A stretch of 43,909 bases of DNA from Saprospiraceae bacterium (GCA_020629935.1 JAHDCJ010000037.1:1-43909); one strand, 5' to 3'; positions 1 to 8,497 are shown, counted from the first letter of the stretch. Numbers and translations are program-made. Notes: generated from the letters alone by a model not told the origin.

Positions 1-80
1 TCAAAAAATTATTAGAGCGTTTTCCTGATTCTAAAGAATATCATCAAATTAAAAAGGTGATAGACGAGAATTTGAGGTAG
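1..80 (+). CDS. 3' end of a paralog of the next gene (partial)
   Basis: The frame beginning at base 3 is open to a TAG at 78-80 and gives the last 25 residues of a protein whose start lies left of the window. Its tail, LLERFPDSKEYHQIKK, is almost identical to LLKRFPDSKEYHQIKK at the end of the following gene, and the DNA is also nearly identical over this stretch. The two genes are therefore tandem paralogs separated by only about 100 bp. The motif looks like the second helix of a TPR-type hairpin. Nothing can be said about the missing N-terminal part, though it is probably a secreted protein like its sister. Confidence 0.75.
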   Translation, partial: KKLLERFPDSKEYHQIKKVIDENLR

Positions 81-181
81 ACTTGGAGTTTATTTAAAAA
101 GTGGTATATTGATCATTCTATTTTTATTTAAGACAACCGAACTTATAAGTCATGCGTATGTGCTCTAGGATTCAATATGTT

Positions 182-1339
182 ATGCAAGGACTAATTAAGA
201 TGTTTTTAGGAGCTTTGATTTTTTTCTTTTTTTCGAAAGAAATCATGGCCCAACACATCCCACTTAAAAATGCTTCTTTTGAAAAATGGTCAAGTGGGGC
301 AGATATGAAAAGGATAGACGATATTTCTAATATAGGATTTCCTTTCGATTGGTCAGAAAAGAACATAAGATATGTTTATGCTAAAGGACCCCAATATCGT
401 AGAATCAAAAAAGAAGCATTTGATGGAAAATATTATGTGTTCTTGGTAGATTCAGAAAACCTGATACAGGAGTTGGAAGTACCTTTGCAAAAAGACAGTA
501 CCTATACGATTTTTCTTGCATTAGCCTTTGTAGAAAATCATGTTAGTGAGTATCCCAATCCACTCCATTTAAAAATATTGGGCAGTGAATTACCTAAAAA
601 TTCATTGGACTTTCCATTGGAAAATAAAGAGCTTGACTTTTTAGGAAAAACCCTAGTTGCAAGTCATACCAACTGGCTAATTCATGAAGTTACATTTAAA
701 CCTGAAAAAGATATCCGCTGCCTTGTCTTGCAAGCCAGCCGACTAAAGGCTCCTTATGATGGACATATTTTGATTGACAGTGTAAGTATTCTCCAAAATT
801 ATAAAAAACCGAAAGAGATTAGTTTGGAAAACAAAGTACTCGTTGATCAATTGGAACGACGATTTAAAGGAGGAGAAGATGCCTTTTTATCTCATTTTAG
901 ATCTTGGATGTTTTTTCCAAAAGAAACGAGAAATCATTGTCGTGTAGGCAGAGTGAACATGTATTTTAAAATAACAGAAAAAGGAGAAATTGTAGACCTT
1001 CTTTTTTCCAATGTACTTGATAAAGAAAGCATGCAAATGTTGACGAGAACATTTGTTGCAGTGAAAGACGAATGGCTTACTGGAGAAGAAGAAGAGGTTT
1101 CGATTACCTTTGCATTTGCCAAATCGGACATGCCTGAAATTGAAGGTGATTTAAAAGTTTTAGATACCATCACGTCACATGATTGTCCTAAAAGCGAGAT
1201 GTTAGTTCAACGCTTAGAAACAGAAATGAAATCTAAATCCTTTGACGCAGCCGAAGTAACAATCAAAGAATTATTAAAGCGTTTCCCTGATTCTAAAGAA
1301 TATCATCAAATTAAAAAAATCATTGAACAAAATAAGTAA
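182..1339 (+). CDS. Secreted protein of unknown function, tandem paralog of the left-edge gene
   Basis: About 385 residues. In-frame ATGs lie at 152, 182 and 200. I prefer 182 because it gives a short N-terminus with one lysine, a hydrophobic core rich in Leu and Phe, and a signal peptidase I type site after IMA, so the mature protein would begin with QHIPL. The mature N-terminal half (NASFEKW, then a tryptophan-rich strand pattern, ending in GHILIDSVSI) looks like a galactose-binding-type jelly roll; this is inferred from pattern only. The middle has a segment (YFKITEKGEIVDLLFSN) that resembles a TonB C-terminal type beta-alpha-beta fold, weakly. The tail (residues about 350-385) looks like a TPR-type helix pair. 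It is followed after 8 bp by a membrane protein gene. No catalytic motif is visible. Confidence 0.7.
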   Translation: MQGLIKMFLGALIFFFFSKEIMAQHIPLKNASFEKWSSGADMKRIDDISNIGFPFDWSEKNIRYVYAKGPQYRRIKKEAFDGKYYVFLVDSENLIQELEVPLQKDSTYTIFLALAFVENHVSEYPNPLHLKILGSELPKNSLDFPLENKELDFLGKTLVASHTNWLIHEVTFKPEKDIRCLVLQASRLKAPYDGHILIDSVSILQNYKKPKEISLENKVLVDQLERRFKGGEDAFLSHFRSWMFFPKETRNHCRVGRVNMYFKITEKGEIVDLLFSNVLDKESMQMLTRTFVAVKDEWLTGEEEEVSITFAFAKSDMPEIEGDLKVLDTITSHDCPKSEMLVQRLETEMKSKSFDAAEVTIKELLKRFPDSKEYHQIKKIIEQNK

Positions 1340-1347
1340 GTGATAAC

Positions 1348-1836
1348 ATGCAAATCTTAATTAGTATTGGGTATTTATTGCTTTCCATCATTTTGGGAAT
1401 TCACTTATATGTGGTGAGTGCTGTTTTTAAAAAAGTGGCTTCTTTTTCAAGAGAAGCATTGAATGAAGAGGAACTATACGAAAAGGATAAGGTAAGTGAG
1501 AAAGAGGCGAAGACCATCAATTATTTTAGTATGTTTTTGTTTGTCCTTCTTGGTGTTTTGATTTGGACTTTTCTTGGTATAACGGTCGGACGAGTCGCAT
1601 TGGAAATTCCTTGGACAAATAAAATCATGTGGTTGATTTATTTTCTAATGTATTTTGTCTTTTTGCGTATTCCTTTTGGGATGGGAAATAAAATGATCAA
1701 GAAAAGTTTTGGCTTTGAAAAATTTCGTGAACAAATTTTCTTTTTTCTCGCTATGGTTATTTCTTTTGTTTTAACGATCCATTTTTATGAATCCTTTCCG
1801 CTGTTTTTGAAATGGCATTTGTTTCTTTTAGATTAA
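1348..1836 (+). CDS. Four-helix integral membrane protein, unknown function
   Basis: 162 residues with four clear hydrophobic segments at about 1-27, 52-77, 88-108 and 124-150. A charged loop rich in Glu and Lys lies between the first two (residues 30-50). It starts 8 bp after the preceding secreted-protein gene, so the two are probably co-transcribed. No family motif is recognised. The predicted location is the inner membrane. Codon use and AT content match the neighbours, so there is no sign of recent transfer. Confidence 0.65.
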   Translation: MQILISIGYLLLSIILGIHLYVVSAVFKKVASFSREALNEEELYEKDKVSEKEAKTINYFSMFLFVLLGVLIWTFLGITVGRVALEIPWTNKIMWLIYFLMYFVFLRIPFGMGNKMIKKSFGFEKFREQIFFFLAMVISFVLTIHFYESFPLFLKWHLFLLD

Positions 1837-1886
1837 AGAAAACCGAACTTTCTTATTTACAAATTCGTTATACTGTTAGCTCGTAA

Positions 1887-1917
1887 TTTTTACTTAAATA
1901 ACTTTTATGTATATTTG
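1887..1917 (+). promoter_or_regulatory. Putative Bacteroidota housekeeping promoter
   Basis: TATATTTG at 1910-1917 is a perfect match to the -7 element TAnnTTTG described for Bacteroidota. It lies exactly 19 bp downstream of TTTT at 1887-1890 (consensus -33 TTTG). Transcription would start near 1924, just upstream of the ATG at 1945. This supports that ATG over an in-frame start at 1915, which lies inside the -7 element. Confidence 0.5.
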
Positions 1918-1944
1918 TGTATTACATATTTGAATGTTCAATCA

Positions 1945-2139
1945 ATGGATGCAAAAGAAATATTTTTAAATTGGCTGAAGAATAAAAAGAATCCGCCTAA
2001 TGAACTTAATGTTCAATTAGCGAAGGAAGAAAATCTTCAATTCAATAATCATGAAATAAAAGCAGTAGATAAAGAAATAATTACGGAAGAAACCGTAAAG
2101 TCTGCTTTTGACTTAATACAACGCGCCATTTCAAAATAA
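1945..2139 (+). CDS. Small protein of unknown function
   Basis: 64 residues beginning MDAKEIFLNWLKNKKN. It is charged, probably alpha-helical at both ends (residues 1-12 and 45-64), and has no signal peptide or membrane segment. I chose the ATG at 1945 because a good promoter sequence ends at 1917, so the longer in-frame start would be upstream of the mRNA start. A further 31-codon ATG frame (2151-2246) follows, but it is too short to support as a gene. The function is not recognised. Confidence 0.45.
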   Translation: MDAKEIFLNWLKNKKNPPNELNVQLAKEENLQFNNHEIKAVDKEIITEETVKSAFDLIQRAISK

Positions 2140-2256
2140 GCGAAAATTTTATGTGGGATTTGGATTTGATTTCATCAGTTATTGGTAAATTTAAAACGAA
2201 TATAGTTGTAGGAAAAGAATTGAAAATATACAGGTTACTAGACTAAAATTAAATCC

Positions 2257-2778
2257 ATGACGATCTTCCAAACAGAACGACTAGACATCAATGAACTAAA
2301 ACAAAAAGACTATCCCTTTTTTGTAGAGTTATTATCGGCACCTGAAATTATTGATCCTATTCCTCAACCTAAATGGTCTTTGGAAGAGATACAAAAACAA
2401 TTCGAAAAGTTTACCAATTATCCAGTGCACCCTTTAGATCATGAAATCGTAGTATGGGGCGTTTTTGAAAAAAATAAAGAAGAAGTTATCGGATTATGCG
2501 CTTTATTAACCAACGACGAAAAAGACCGGGAATTGGCTTATCGGTTTAGAAAAAAGTATTGGGGCATTGGCTATGGAACGGAAGTCGCAAAAGGAACAAT
2601 TGACTTTTGCTTTAACCAACTTGATCTCCATTTAATTACCGCAGACGTTAATACAGAAAATATAGGATCAGTTAAAATATTAGAAAAATTCCTAAATCCT
2701 ATACGTGAATTTTATAACGAAAGAGATCAATGTACTGATAGACGTTATCATTTGAAAAAAGAAAATTGGTCTAAATAA
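2257..2778 (+). CDS. GNAT family N-acetyltransferase (RimJ/RimL-like)
   Basis: 173 residues that fit the RimJ/RimL branch of the GNAT fold. It opens with the typical TERLDINELKQKDYPFF strand-helix, has the beta4 acceptor strand VIGLCALL, and a motif A region (YRFRKKYWGIGYGTEVAKG) with the Q/RxxGxG/A pyrophosphate-binding loop in the form WGIGYG. Motif B follows (NTENIGSVKILEKF), the asparagine-rich segment typical of RimL-like enzymes. It would transfer an acetyl group from acetyl-CoA to an amine; the substrate (protein N-terminus or small molecule) cannot be told. The gene stands alone, with about 115 bp before it and 250 bp after it. Confidence 0.85.
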   Translation: MTIFQTERLDINELKQKDYPFFVELLSAPEIIDPIPQPKWSLEEIQKQFEKFTNYPVHPLDHEIVVWGVFEKNKEEVIGLCALLTNDEKDRELAYRFRKKYWGIGYGTEVAKGTIDFCFNQLDLHLITADVNTENIGSVKILEKFLNPIREFYNERDQCTDRRYHLKKENWSK

Positions 2779-3028
2779 TTGCTTATCCTCTCCGCTCTCT
2801 TATTTCTTAAATAAAGGTTAAAGTTGCTTGCTTAATGGACTTCATTTAAACAATCGTGCATAATTGTTTGTTAGATGTGTGGTTAAAAAATGATGATAGT
2901 AAGTGATGGGTTCCTTTTAGTGTTTTGGTTAACGTCATAGGGTTTATGAATATTAAATCTATTAAGGAATCTATCGCTTATTTATTTTTCCTTTTACCAT
3001 TCCCAATCACACTATAAAATTGAACGCT

Positions 3029-3382
3029 ATGAAAAAGTATGTTGTACTCTTCCTTCCTATTTTATTTTTTATTCAATCTTGTGCCTTAAATTCAACAACT
3101 TACATTGATGCAAATAAATCTTTTGTCTTAGGCAAAGGTAAGCATGGAAGTTATTCGGCCAAAGTAGAAAATGCAGGTAAAACCAATGTGCAAGTTTTTC
3201 AAATTATTGAAGATCTCGCACCTGTCTCTTTAGGGGTTTTATCTTCTGGAGAAAAAGCAATGTATCCTGTAAAAAGAAACACGACCATCCGTTTTGAAAA
3301 TGAAGGAAATGAAACGGCTAAAATTAAAATCAAAGCAAAAGGCGATACGAATTTGTCTATGGGTTATGTAGAAAACGAATAA
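3029..3382 (+). CDS. Small lipoprotein of unknown function
   Basis: 117 residues from the ATG at 3029; an upstream TTG at 3020 is in frame but less likely. The signal peptide KKYVVLFLPILFFIQSC ends in a lipobox cysteine. The mature part (about 100 residues) is rich in beta strands (GSYSAKVENAGKTNVQVFQI, then short Lys-rich strands), consistent with a single small beta sandwich anchored to the outer or inner membrane. No family is recognised. A strong bidirectional terminator follows immediately, so it is probably monocistronic. Confidence 0.65.
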   Translation: MKKYVVLFLPILFFIQSCALNSTTYIDANKSFVLGKGKHGSYSAKVENAGKTNVQVFQIIEDLAPVSLGVLSSGEKAMYPVKRNTTIRFENEGNETAKIKIKAKGDTNLSMGYVENE

Positions 3383-3385
3383 TAA

Positions 3386-3425
3386 AAAAAACGGCTAGTC
3401 CTTCATTTGGACTAGCCATTTTTTT
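3386..3425. terminator. Bidirectional rho-independent terminator
   Basis: A perfect 9-bp stem (GGCTAGTCC / GGACTAGCC, 3393-3401 and 3409-3417) has a 7-nt loop, with an A run on its left and a T run on its right. It can therefore stop transcription from the + strand lipoprotein and from the facing - strand metalloprotease gene. Confidence 0.9.
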
Positions 3426-3429
3426 ATGC

Positions 3430-4746
3430 TTAGCCTTTAGATTTTGTTGTAGTAAATTCCATATAAAAAGGACTGACGGCCCGACCAGCCAAATCACGAA
3501 ATTCACGATCTACTATCATTTGATATCTTTTGTCGGCTTCTAATTTTACTTGTAATATTAAGGAAGTATTATCTTCAGACCATTGTACTCCTTGAATGGG
3601 CGGAAAATGATCTTGACCCAAATCGCCTAATTTGAAATTTCGGAATCGGGTATTCATCGCAGTAGAAAAATCAATAGTGATCGTCTTTAAATTGGCATCG
3701 ACTAATTGATCTACGGTCTCGATTTCTTTCATGCCAAGGACTTGAGGTTGCTTCGCTTCATACTCCTTTTTTAGATCTTCATACGGCTTAGATAAGTAAT
3801 CGCTCTTATTTACAAAATCCTTAACCGCTTGTGCATTGGTACAATCGAGTTCAATGATTTCTTTGATGGCTTGGGCTTTGTCGGGTGTATTTTTATAATA
3901 TCCTTCACAAATAGTATAACCCACATAATAGCCTAAATCTCTTACGCCAAATTCATTTTCGAAGTCATTATACAACCAATCATTCCAATTCGGACTAAAC
4001 ATCTCTTTTTGAAACCGTGTACGGACTGCTTCTTCATTTTCTTTACCAAAGGCAATTGCAGGCACAACGGATGCTTGCTCTGTGGCTAAGACGGAAATAA
4101 ATTCAGCAACACCTTCAAAGATGGCCATGGATAATAGATCATTGCCATAATCTCCTTGCTGCGTGTGTACATACTCATGGATGTTTAATAAGACCACATC
4201 ATCAATCGGATTGCTCTTAAAGTAAGCCGCTAGGTTTTCTCTTAATCGATCAGGTTGGAGTTCTTTAGATACCGTGTTGGTATCCGCTAAGGCAAGTTCA
4301 GAACCAATAAGCACATGGCCTTGATGGGCTTGTCCTCCAGTGCGCAATGCACCGATGGTAAAATATACATTCGCTGGTTTGAGTGGGGGATAAAGTAATC
4401 GCAATTTTTCAATATTCTTCTCAATATCTTTGGTGAATGATTCCGACTTCAACGTATTTGATCTTATCGATTCCCAAAACTTAGGAAAGGAGTGAATAGA
4501 TTCAATATAAGATTGTGCGGTGTAATTTCGTTTGTCCATTATGGCTTTTAAACCCGGACTCCCTTTGTCAATATATTCTTTTTGAATAATGTCATATTGT
4601 TTTTTCGAATCATCAGTAGAAATAATCATATCATAAGCTTTCCAAAATCGATGGACATCACTATTTTGTACTAAGCTAACAGGTGTACTTGTTTTAAAAT
4701 TACAAGATGCTAAAATAACGAGGGATAATAAATAAATTCTTTTCAT
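3430..4746 (-). CDS. Lipoprotein zinc metalloprotease (HExxH) with C-terminal Ig-like domain
   Basis: 438 residues. The signal peptide ends in a lipobox (VILASC), so it is a lipoprotein. Around residue 190 is the zinc motif HEYVH (HExxH), followed about 20 residues on by EGVAEF, which would supply the third ligand glutamate as in gluzincins and DUF2268-like putative Zn-dependent proteases. The last 90 residues (TITIDFSTAMN, later YQMIVDREFRDLAGRAV) match the SbsA-type Ig-like domain (Big_5) pattern of a beta sandwich. The all-helical N-terminal region (about 30-130) is not recognised. It is transcribed toward the terminator at 3386-3425. The protease call rests on the motif and its spacing; the substrate is unknown. 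Confidence 0.75.
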   Translation of the reverse strand: MKRIYLLSLVILASCNFKTSTPVSLVQNSDVHRFWKAYDMIISTDDSKKQYDIIQKEYIDKGSPGLKAIMDKRNYTAQSYIESIHSFPKFWESIRSNTLKSESFTKDIEKNIEKLRLLYPPLKPANVYFTIGALRTGGQAHQGHVLIGSELALADTNTVSKELQPDRLRENLAAYFKSNPIDDVVLLNIHEYVHTQQGDYGNDLLSMAIFEGVAEFISVLATEQASVVPAIAFGKENEEAVRTRFQKEMFSPNWNDWLYNDFENEFGVRDLGYYVGYTICEGYYKNTPDKAQAIKEIIELDCTNAQAVKDFVNKSDYLSKPYEDLKKEYEAKQPQVLGMKEIETVDQLVDANLKTITIDFSTAMNTRFRNFKLGDLGQDHFPPIQGVQWSEDNTSLILQVKLEADKRYQMIVDREFRDLAGRAVSPFYMEFTTTKSKG

Positions 4747-4933
4747 GTGTTTAATTTTGATTGCAATATCAGCGCTTTGTAGTTAAGATTTTTCGTTTTT
4801 ATCCGAACATCAATTATGCAAGGGTAAACAACTAAAAACATAAGAATAACTAGCTTCAATCCGTTGACCACGGAAAACCTGCATTTCACATAAAAAGGAT
4901 TTTAGTATCTATAGAATTCATTACCTTGTAGCT

Positions 4934-5977
4934 ATGAAGCCGATTCCTTTAAAATATCATGTTTTCTTTTGGCTCGCTTTTCTTGTGATGAGCGTGGCGA
5001 TGTTGTCGCCCTATTATTTTAATTTATTTAAAGCGACGATGCATCGATTGGTATTCATCCCTGTTTGGTTAATTGCTACCTATTCCAATTGGTATGTGTT
5101 GATGCCTAAACTTTGGGATACCGGTCGGAAATGGATTTATGGTATAAGTATTTTAAGCTTGATATTTGTGTTAACGATTGTCCAGCGTATTTTTTGTATT
5201 CAATATATTTATCCCCAATATTTTTGGATGCGCGCTCCCAATGAAAAGGAATTGAATCCGTTTTGGTTAGAACCTTTTATTCAATTTGCAGGCTTCATTG
5301 CGTTCCCCGTGATTTTATCTTTTGGTATTCGCCAAGCGTGGAAATGGTATAATGAAAGTTATAAAGCAAAGCAACGTATTGCCGAACAACAAGAAGCAGA
5401 ATTGAATTATTTAAAAGCTCAAGTCAATCCACATTTTCTTTTCAACACGCTAAATAATTTATACGGTTTATCTTTAGAGTCTTCTAATAAAGTCCCTAAT
5501 TTGATTTTGAAATTATCAGACATCTTAAGTTATTCCTTGTATGAATCAAAAGTAGAAAGTGTATCTGTCAATAAAGAAATGGATCTTATTCATAAATTTA
5601 TTGCTTTAGAAAAAGAACGATTTCAAGAGCGACTTGAAGTCGAAATAAACATAGCCGAAGATTTGAATATGGAATATCAAATCGCGCCTTTACTTATGCT
5701 TCCTTTGGTAGAGAATGCAATTAAACATGGCGTTGGACCATCGGATATTCCTGTTTTAATAAAAATGAAATTAAAGCAACAGGGAACATCGTTTCTGTTT
5801 GAAATTGAAAATCCGGCGCCTTCTCCAGATGATCAAAGAATAAAAAAAGTAGGAGGAATGGGCTTGACCAATTTAAAGCGAAGATTAGAATTACATTATC
5901 CCAATGCCCATCTTTTTGATATAAAAAGCGTAGATAATCAGTTTAAGGTTAAACTTCAAATAAGTACAAATGAATAA
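4934..5977 (+). CDS. LytS/YehU-type sensor histidine kinase (PF06580)
   Basis: 347 residues. The N-terminal part has four hydrophobic segments (about 8-30, 38-56, 66-88 and 115-132) with no separate sensor domain, then a short coiled linker (140-160). The phosphoacceptor motif NPHFLFNTLNNL has His167, as in the PF06580 family. The ATP-binding part has the N box (LPLVENAIKHG) and G box (GGMGLTNLKRRLELHYP). It passes phosphate to the response regulator encoded next, whose start codon overlaps this gene's end by 8 bp, so the two are translationally coupled. The signal is unknown. Confidence 0.93.
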   Translation: MKPIPLKYHVFFWLAFLVMSVAMLSPYYFNLFKATMHRLVFIPVWLIATYSNWYVLMPKLWDTGRKWIYGISILSLIFVLTIVQRIFCIQYIYPQYFWMRAPNEKELNPFWLEPFIQFAGFIAFPVILSFGIRQAWKWYNESYKAKQRIAEQQEAELNYLKAQVNPHFLFNTLNNLYGLSLESSNKVPNLILKLSDILSYSLYESKVESVSVNKEMDLIHKFIALEKERFQERLEVEINIAEDLNMEYQIAPLLMLPLVENAIKHGVGPSDIPVLIKMKLKQQGTSFLFEIENPAPSPDDQRIKKVGGMGLTNLKRRLELHYPNAHLFDIKSVDNQFKVKLQISTNE

Positions 5978-6665
5978 TATTCGATGCCTTATTGTAGATG
6001 ATGAAGTCGTTGCTCAACGGATCATTGCCAAATATCTCAACGACTTAAATGGTTTTGAAATTGTGGCTCGTTGTGCGAATGCAATGGAAGCGATGAAAGT
6101 TCTCCAAGAAGAAAAAATCGACTTAATGTTTTTGGATATTGAAATGCCTAAATTAAAAGGACTTGCTTTTTTAAAAACATTAAAAAATCCACCAGCCGTA
6201 ATTATTACCACTGCCCATAGAGCATATGCTTTAGAAGGATATGACTTAGATGTCTTAGATTATTTACTCAAACCCATCGCTTTTGAACGCTTTATTCAAG
6301 CCGTTAATAAATATAAGAAACATCATCATCCGCCAGAGGTAGAAAAAGATAAGGCGACCCCAACAGGTAATGAAACACTATATGTAAAAAGTGATCGTAA
6401 GACCATTAAAATCGCTATTCCTGAAATTACGCATTTGGAAGGAATGAATAATTATGTGATTATTTATACGACAAAAACCAAACATATCGTCTACCGTTCC
6501 CTCACCGATTTGTTAAATGAATTGCCTAAAGACTTTATTCGCATTCATAAATCCTATGTAGTGCATACGGAAAAAATCACCTCTTTTACCAAAGAGCAAG
6601 TCACACTTGAAGAAATAGAATTGCCTATAGGAAGAACGTATCGAGCGGTTGTGGATCGGCTTTGA
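5970..6665 (+). CDS. LytTR-family response regulator
   Basis: 231 residues. The receiver domain (1-120) has the acidic pocket DDE at 10-12, the phosphoacceptor Asp56 in FLDIEMP, the conserved Thr in IITTAHR and the lysine in YLLKPI. A LytTR DNA-binding domain fills about 135-231 (ITHLEGMNNYVIIYT, then FIRIHKSYVV). It is the partner of the overlapping kinase gene and would bind direct-repeat promoter elements; the targets are unknown. The LytS/LytR arrangement is widespread in Bacteroidota. Confidence 0.95.
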   Translation: MNNIRCLIVDDEVVAQRIIAKYLNDLNGFEIVARCANAMEAMKVLQEEKIDLMFLDIEMPKLKGLAFLKTLKNPPAVIITTAHRAYALEGYDLDVLDYLLKPIAFERFIQAVNKYKKHHHPPEVEKDKATPTGNETLYVKSDRKTIKIAIPEITHLEGMNNYVIIYTTKTKHIVYRSLTDLLNELPKDFIRIHKSYVVHTEKITSFTKEQVTLEEIELPIGRTYRAVVDRL

Positions 6666-6761
6666 TTATTTGAAAATAATTATCCTTTATTTTCAAATTG
6701 TAATTTCATTATTATTCGCTTCTAGCTTTTCCTTTATTTTGAAGTTTGATAAATGAGATTG

Positions 6762-7430
6762 TCAATGTTTCGCATTCAGTAACTCAAAATATTTATTTTT
6801 AACTGTAGGATACATTTTTAACTTATTTGTATTTGGGAAAAATGCTACATCTATATGATCCAATAACTTTAGCATTTCTTTTTGATTTAAAGAATTAGAA
6901 TTAATTAAATTTGATAAAATAGATTTAATTATCCATTCTTTATCATCTCTTGTGAGGAGTTGCATTCCATCATTAAATAGATTAATTAATTCTTCAATTC
7001 CTTCCTCTTTTAAAACAATACTACTGTTTTTATAATGATATGTAAAAAGACAACTTTCCAAAAAGCTTTTATTGGAACGTGTAAAGTCGTATTTATTTTC
7101 TCCAATAAATTGAATGATTTTGTCTACTAAATCAAAGGCTTCAAAGATATCTTCCAGATCACAATGAATATCACTAAAGGATATAATTAATCCCAAGTCT
7201 AATGGCTCATTTTTTTGCTCAATAAGTTTTTCGATAATTCTTTTGGCTGAACTTAAATATTTTTTTTCATCAAAAAGATTCTCGTCAACAGCTATTCTTC
7301 TAACCTCTTTTAAGTGGTGTATTTCTTCCTCCAATTCAAATCCACTAGATAGCATATCCAAAGATTTTAAAATTTTCAAAAAGTTTTTATTGAGAGTGAA
7401 TTTATCTTTATGATCAATATTAAATACCAT
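6762..7430 (-). CDS. Helical cytoplasmic protein, candidate immunity protein
   Basis: 222 residues, acidic, without a signal peptide or membrane segment. It is composed of amphipathic helices (for example LKILKSLDMLSSGFELEEEI and the C-terminal LNQKEMLKLLDHIDVAFF). The overall look is that of HEAT-like or Imm30-like immunity proteins, but I see no diagnostic motif. It is very AT-rich, and it follows 85 bp after the EF-G domain-IV-like gene in the same direction. The context of small unrelated genes plus an Imm63 gene 2.4 kb away suggests an immunity function. That is an inference from neighbourhood. Confidence 0.6.
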   Translation of the reverse strand: MVFNIDHKDKFTLNKNFLKILKSLDMLSSGFELEEEIHHLKEVRRIAVDENLFDEKKYLSSAKRIIEKLIEQKNEPLDLGLIISFSDIHCDLEDIFEAFDLVDKIIQFIGENKYDFTRSNKSFLESCLFTYHYKNSSIVLKEEGIEELINLFNDGMQLLTRDDKEWIIKSILSNLINSNSLNQKEMLKLLDHIDVAFFPNTNKLKMYPTVKNKYFELLNAKH

Positions 7431-7515
7431 TTTTAAATTCTTCTTTTAAATGTTATGTTACTTGCTAAAGTTGATTTTTCCTACTTTTTTATATCCTATA
7501 AAAAAGAGCGCTTGG

Positions 7516-7899
7516 TTATCTCTCAAACTCAATAACACCTGTTTTATTATTAATTCTTGGAAAATCTAAGTTGATATTTAATGCATTTGATAATGCTTTA
7601 ATAGTACTAAATAAAACAATTGTAAATGTAGAATCAACAGTCATTAAACTAATTTCCTCTACTTTAACATGCAAAGTATTTATTTTTTCTTTAGAAGGAT
7701 TATTATAATAGAAAAAAACAACACCCATTTCTATCGCATATTTAAACGGTGCAATAACATTAGCATTACACTCAGTAAATTCAACAAGAAAATTTTCGTT
7801 TTGATCTAAATTCGTTACAACGTTCAATGTAATATCACAGAAAAAACCTTTCTCTGCAATTTCTTGTTTTATTCTATATCTTCCTTTTTTAAAATTCAT
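7516..7899 (-). CDS. Stand-alone EF-G domain IV-like protein
   Basis: I chose the ATG at 7899 (MNFKKGRYRIKQEI, about 127 residues). A start at 7986 would add 29 residues that do not fit the fold. Several segments align by eye with domain IV of elongation factor G. NANVIAPFKYAIEMGV corresponds to the helix YIPAVEKGIREAL, and LHVKVEEISLMTVDSTFTIV to the strand-turn VVDVKVTLYDGSYHxVDSS. SAxNAL-like residues follow, as in the AFKEA helix. No GTPase domain is present. Small proteins with this fold occur in Bacteroidota near toxin and immunity genes. Here the gene lies between two other unrecognised small genes on the same strand. The fold call is a pattern match that needs a structure or profile search. 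Confidence 0.6.
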   Translation of the reverse strand: MNFKKGRYRIKQEIAEKGFFCDITLNVVTNLDQNENFLVEFTECNANVIAPFKYAIEMGVVFFYYNNPSKEKINTLHVKVEEISLMTVDSTFTIVLFSTIKALSNALNINLDFPRINNKTGVIEFER

Positions 7900-8043
7900 T
7901 AATCTTATTTTTTGATAAATAATTATCTCTGATACTTCTCTAATCCTGATTATCTTTCTAATCAGAAAAACATTAATCACCATCACATCCTACAAATCCT
8001 AATTCAGACCACTTGTATTTTTCCAGTATAATTAGAAGAAGAT

Positions 8044-8109
8044 TTATTTAGTGGTATGCTTTTGTCGAAGAGAATTTGGCGTACCGTATGTTGCAAAAAA
8101 AATAAACAT
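8044..8109 (-). pseudogene. Possible C-terminal remnant of a lost coding region
   Basis: A short open frame on the minus strand ends in ATYGTPNSLRQKHTTK followed by a stop. It lies immediately after the stop of the membrane-protein gene and in the same frame, but it is too short to be a gene. Its protein-like composition in an AT-rich gap, just upstream of the EF-G-like gene, suggests the tail of a decayed gene. It may equally be chance. Confidence 0.2.
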
Positions 8110-8115
8110 ATAATT

Positions 8116-8463
8116 CTATATGAAATAATTTACTAAAATAAAATGAACGATTGATATTATTATCAAAAATGCTATTCTACCAATTAATCTTTTTGGTGAA
8201 ATGGTAGTTTTAGCTCTAGTTTGGTGAACAAAAATCCAATAAAATATTCCTAAAAGAATAAGTACGATTATGTAAATAAAATAATGGATTTTAGGTAAAG
8301 TTAATATTCCTGTTTTTTCAAGAGAATTCAAAACTAAAATAATATTAATCGAGGAAATCAATGTGAAAAAAGAGATAGGATAAATGTCAGGCATTATTCC
8401 CCCTTTTTTTTGATAGAATAAATTCATCCCATCAAAAATTTCAAAAAACCATTTTGCTATCAT
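8116..8463 (-). CDS. Small three-helix membrane protein, unknown function
   Basis: 115 residues with three hydrophobic segments at about 28-47, 58-80 and 95-115, separated by short basic loops (HQTRAKTTISPKRLIGR). There is no recognised family. It is very AT-rich and sits in the block of small minus-strand genes next to a putative immunity cluster. Membrane-embedded immunity proteins of this size are common, so that role is possible but unproven. A start at the internal ATG (MPDIYPIS, residue 24) cannot be excluded. Confidence 0.55.
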   Translation of the reverse strand: MIAKWFFEIFDGMNLFYQKKGGIMPDIYPISFFTLISSINIILVLNSLEKTGILTLPKIHYFIYIIVLILLGIFYWIFVHQTRAKTTISPKRLIGRIAFLIIISIVHFILVNYFI

Positions 8464-8497
8464 TTTAACTAAAATTTTGCTTAAACCCTTTTAAAAA

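Noticed and set aside
2151..2246. A 31-codon ATG frame (MWDLDLISSVIGKF) between the small gene and the GNAT gene
   Set aside because: It is too short, with no promoter or ribosome site and no recognised homology; it is within the range expected by chance in AT-rich DNA.
7431..7515. Minus-strand frame ending GYKKVGKINFSK between the two small immunity-type genes
   Set aside because: Only about 17-27 codons, overlapping the previous gene; unlike the longer fragment at 8498-8623 it is not distinguishable from chance.
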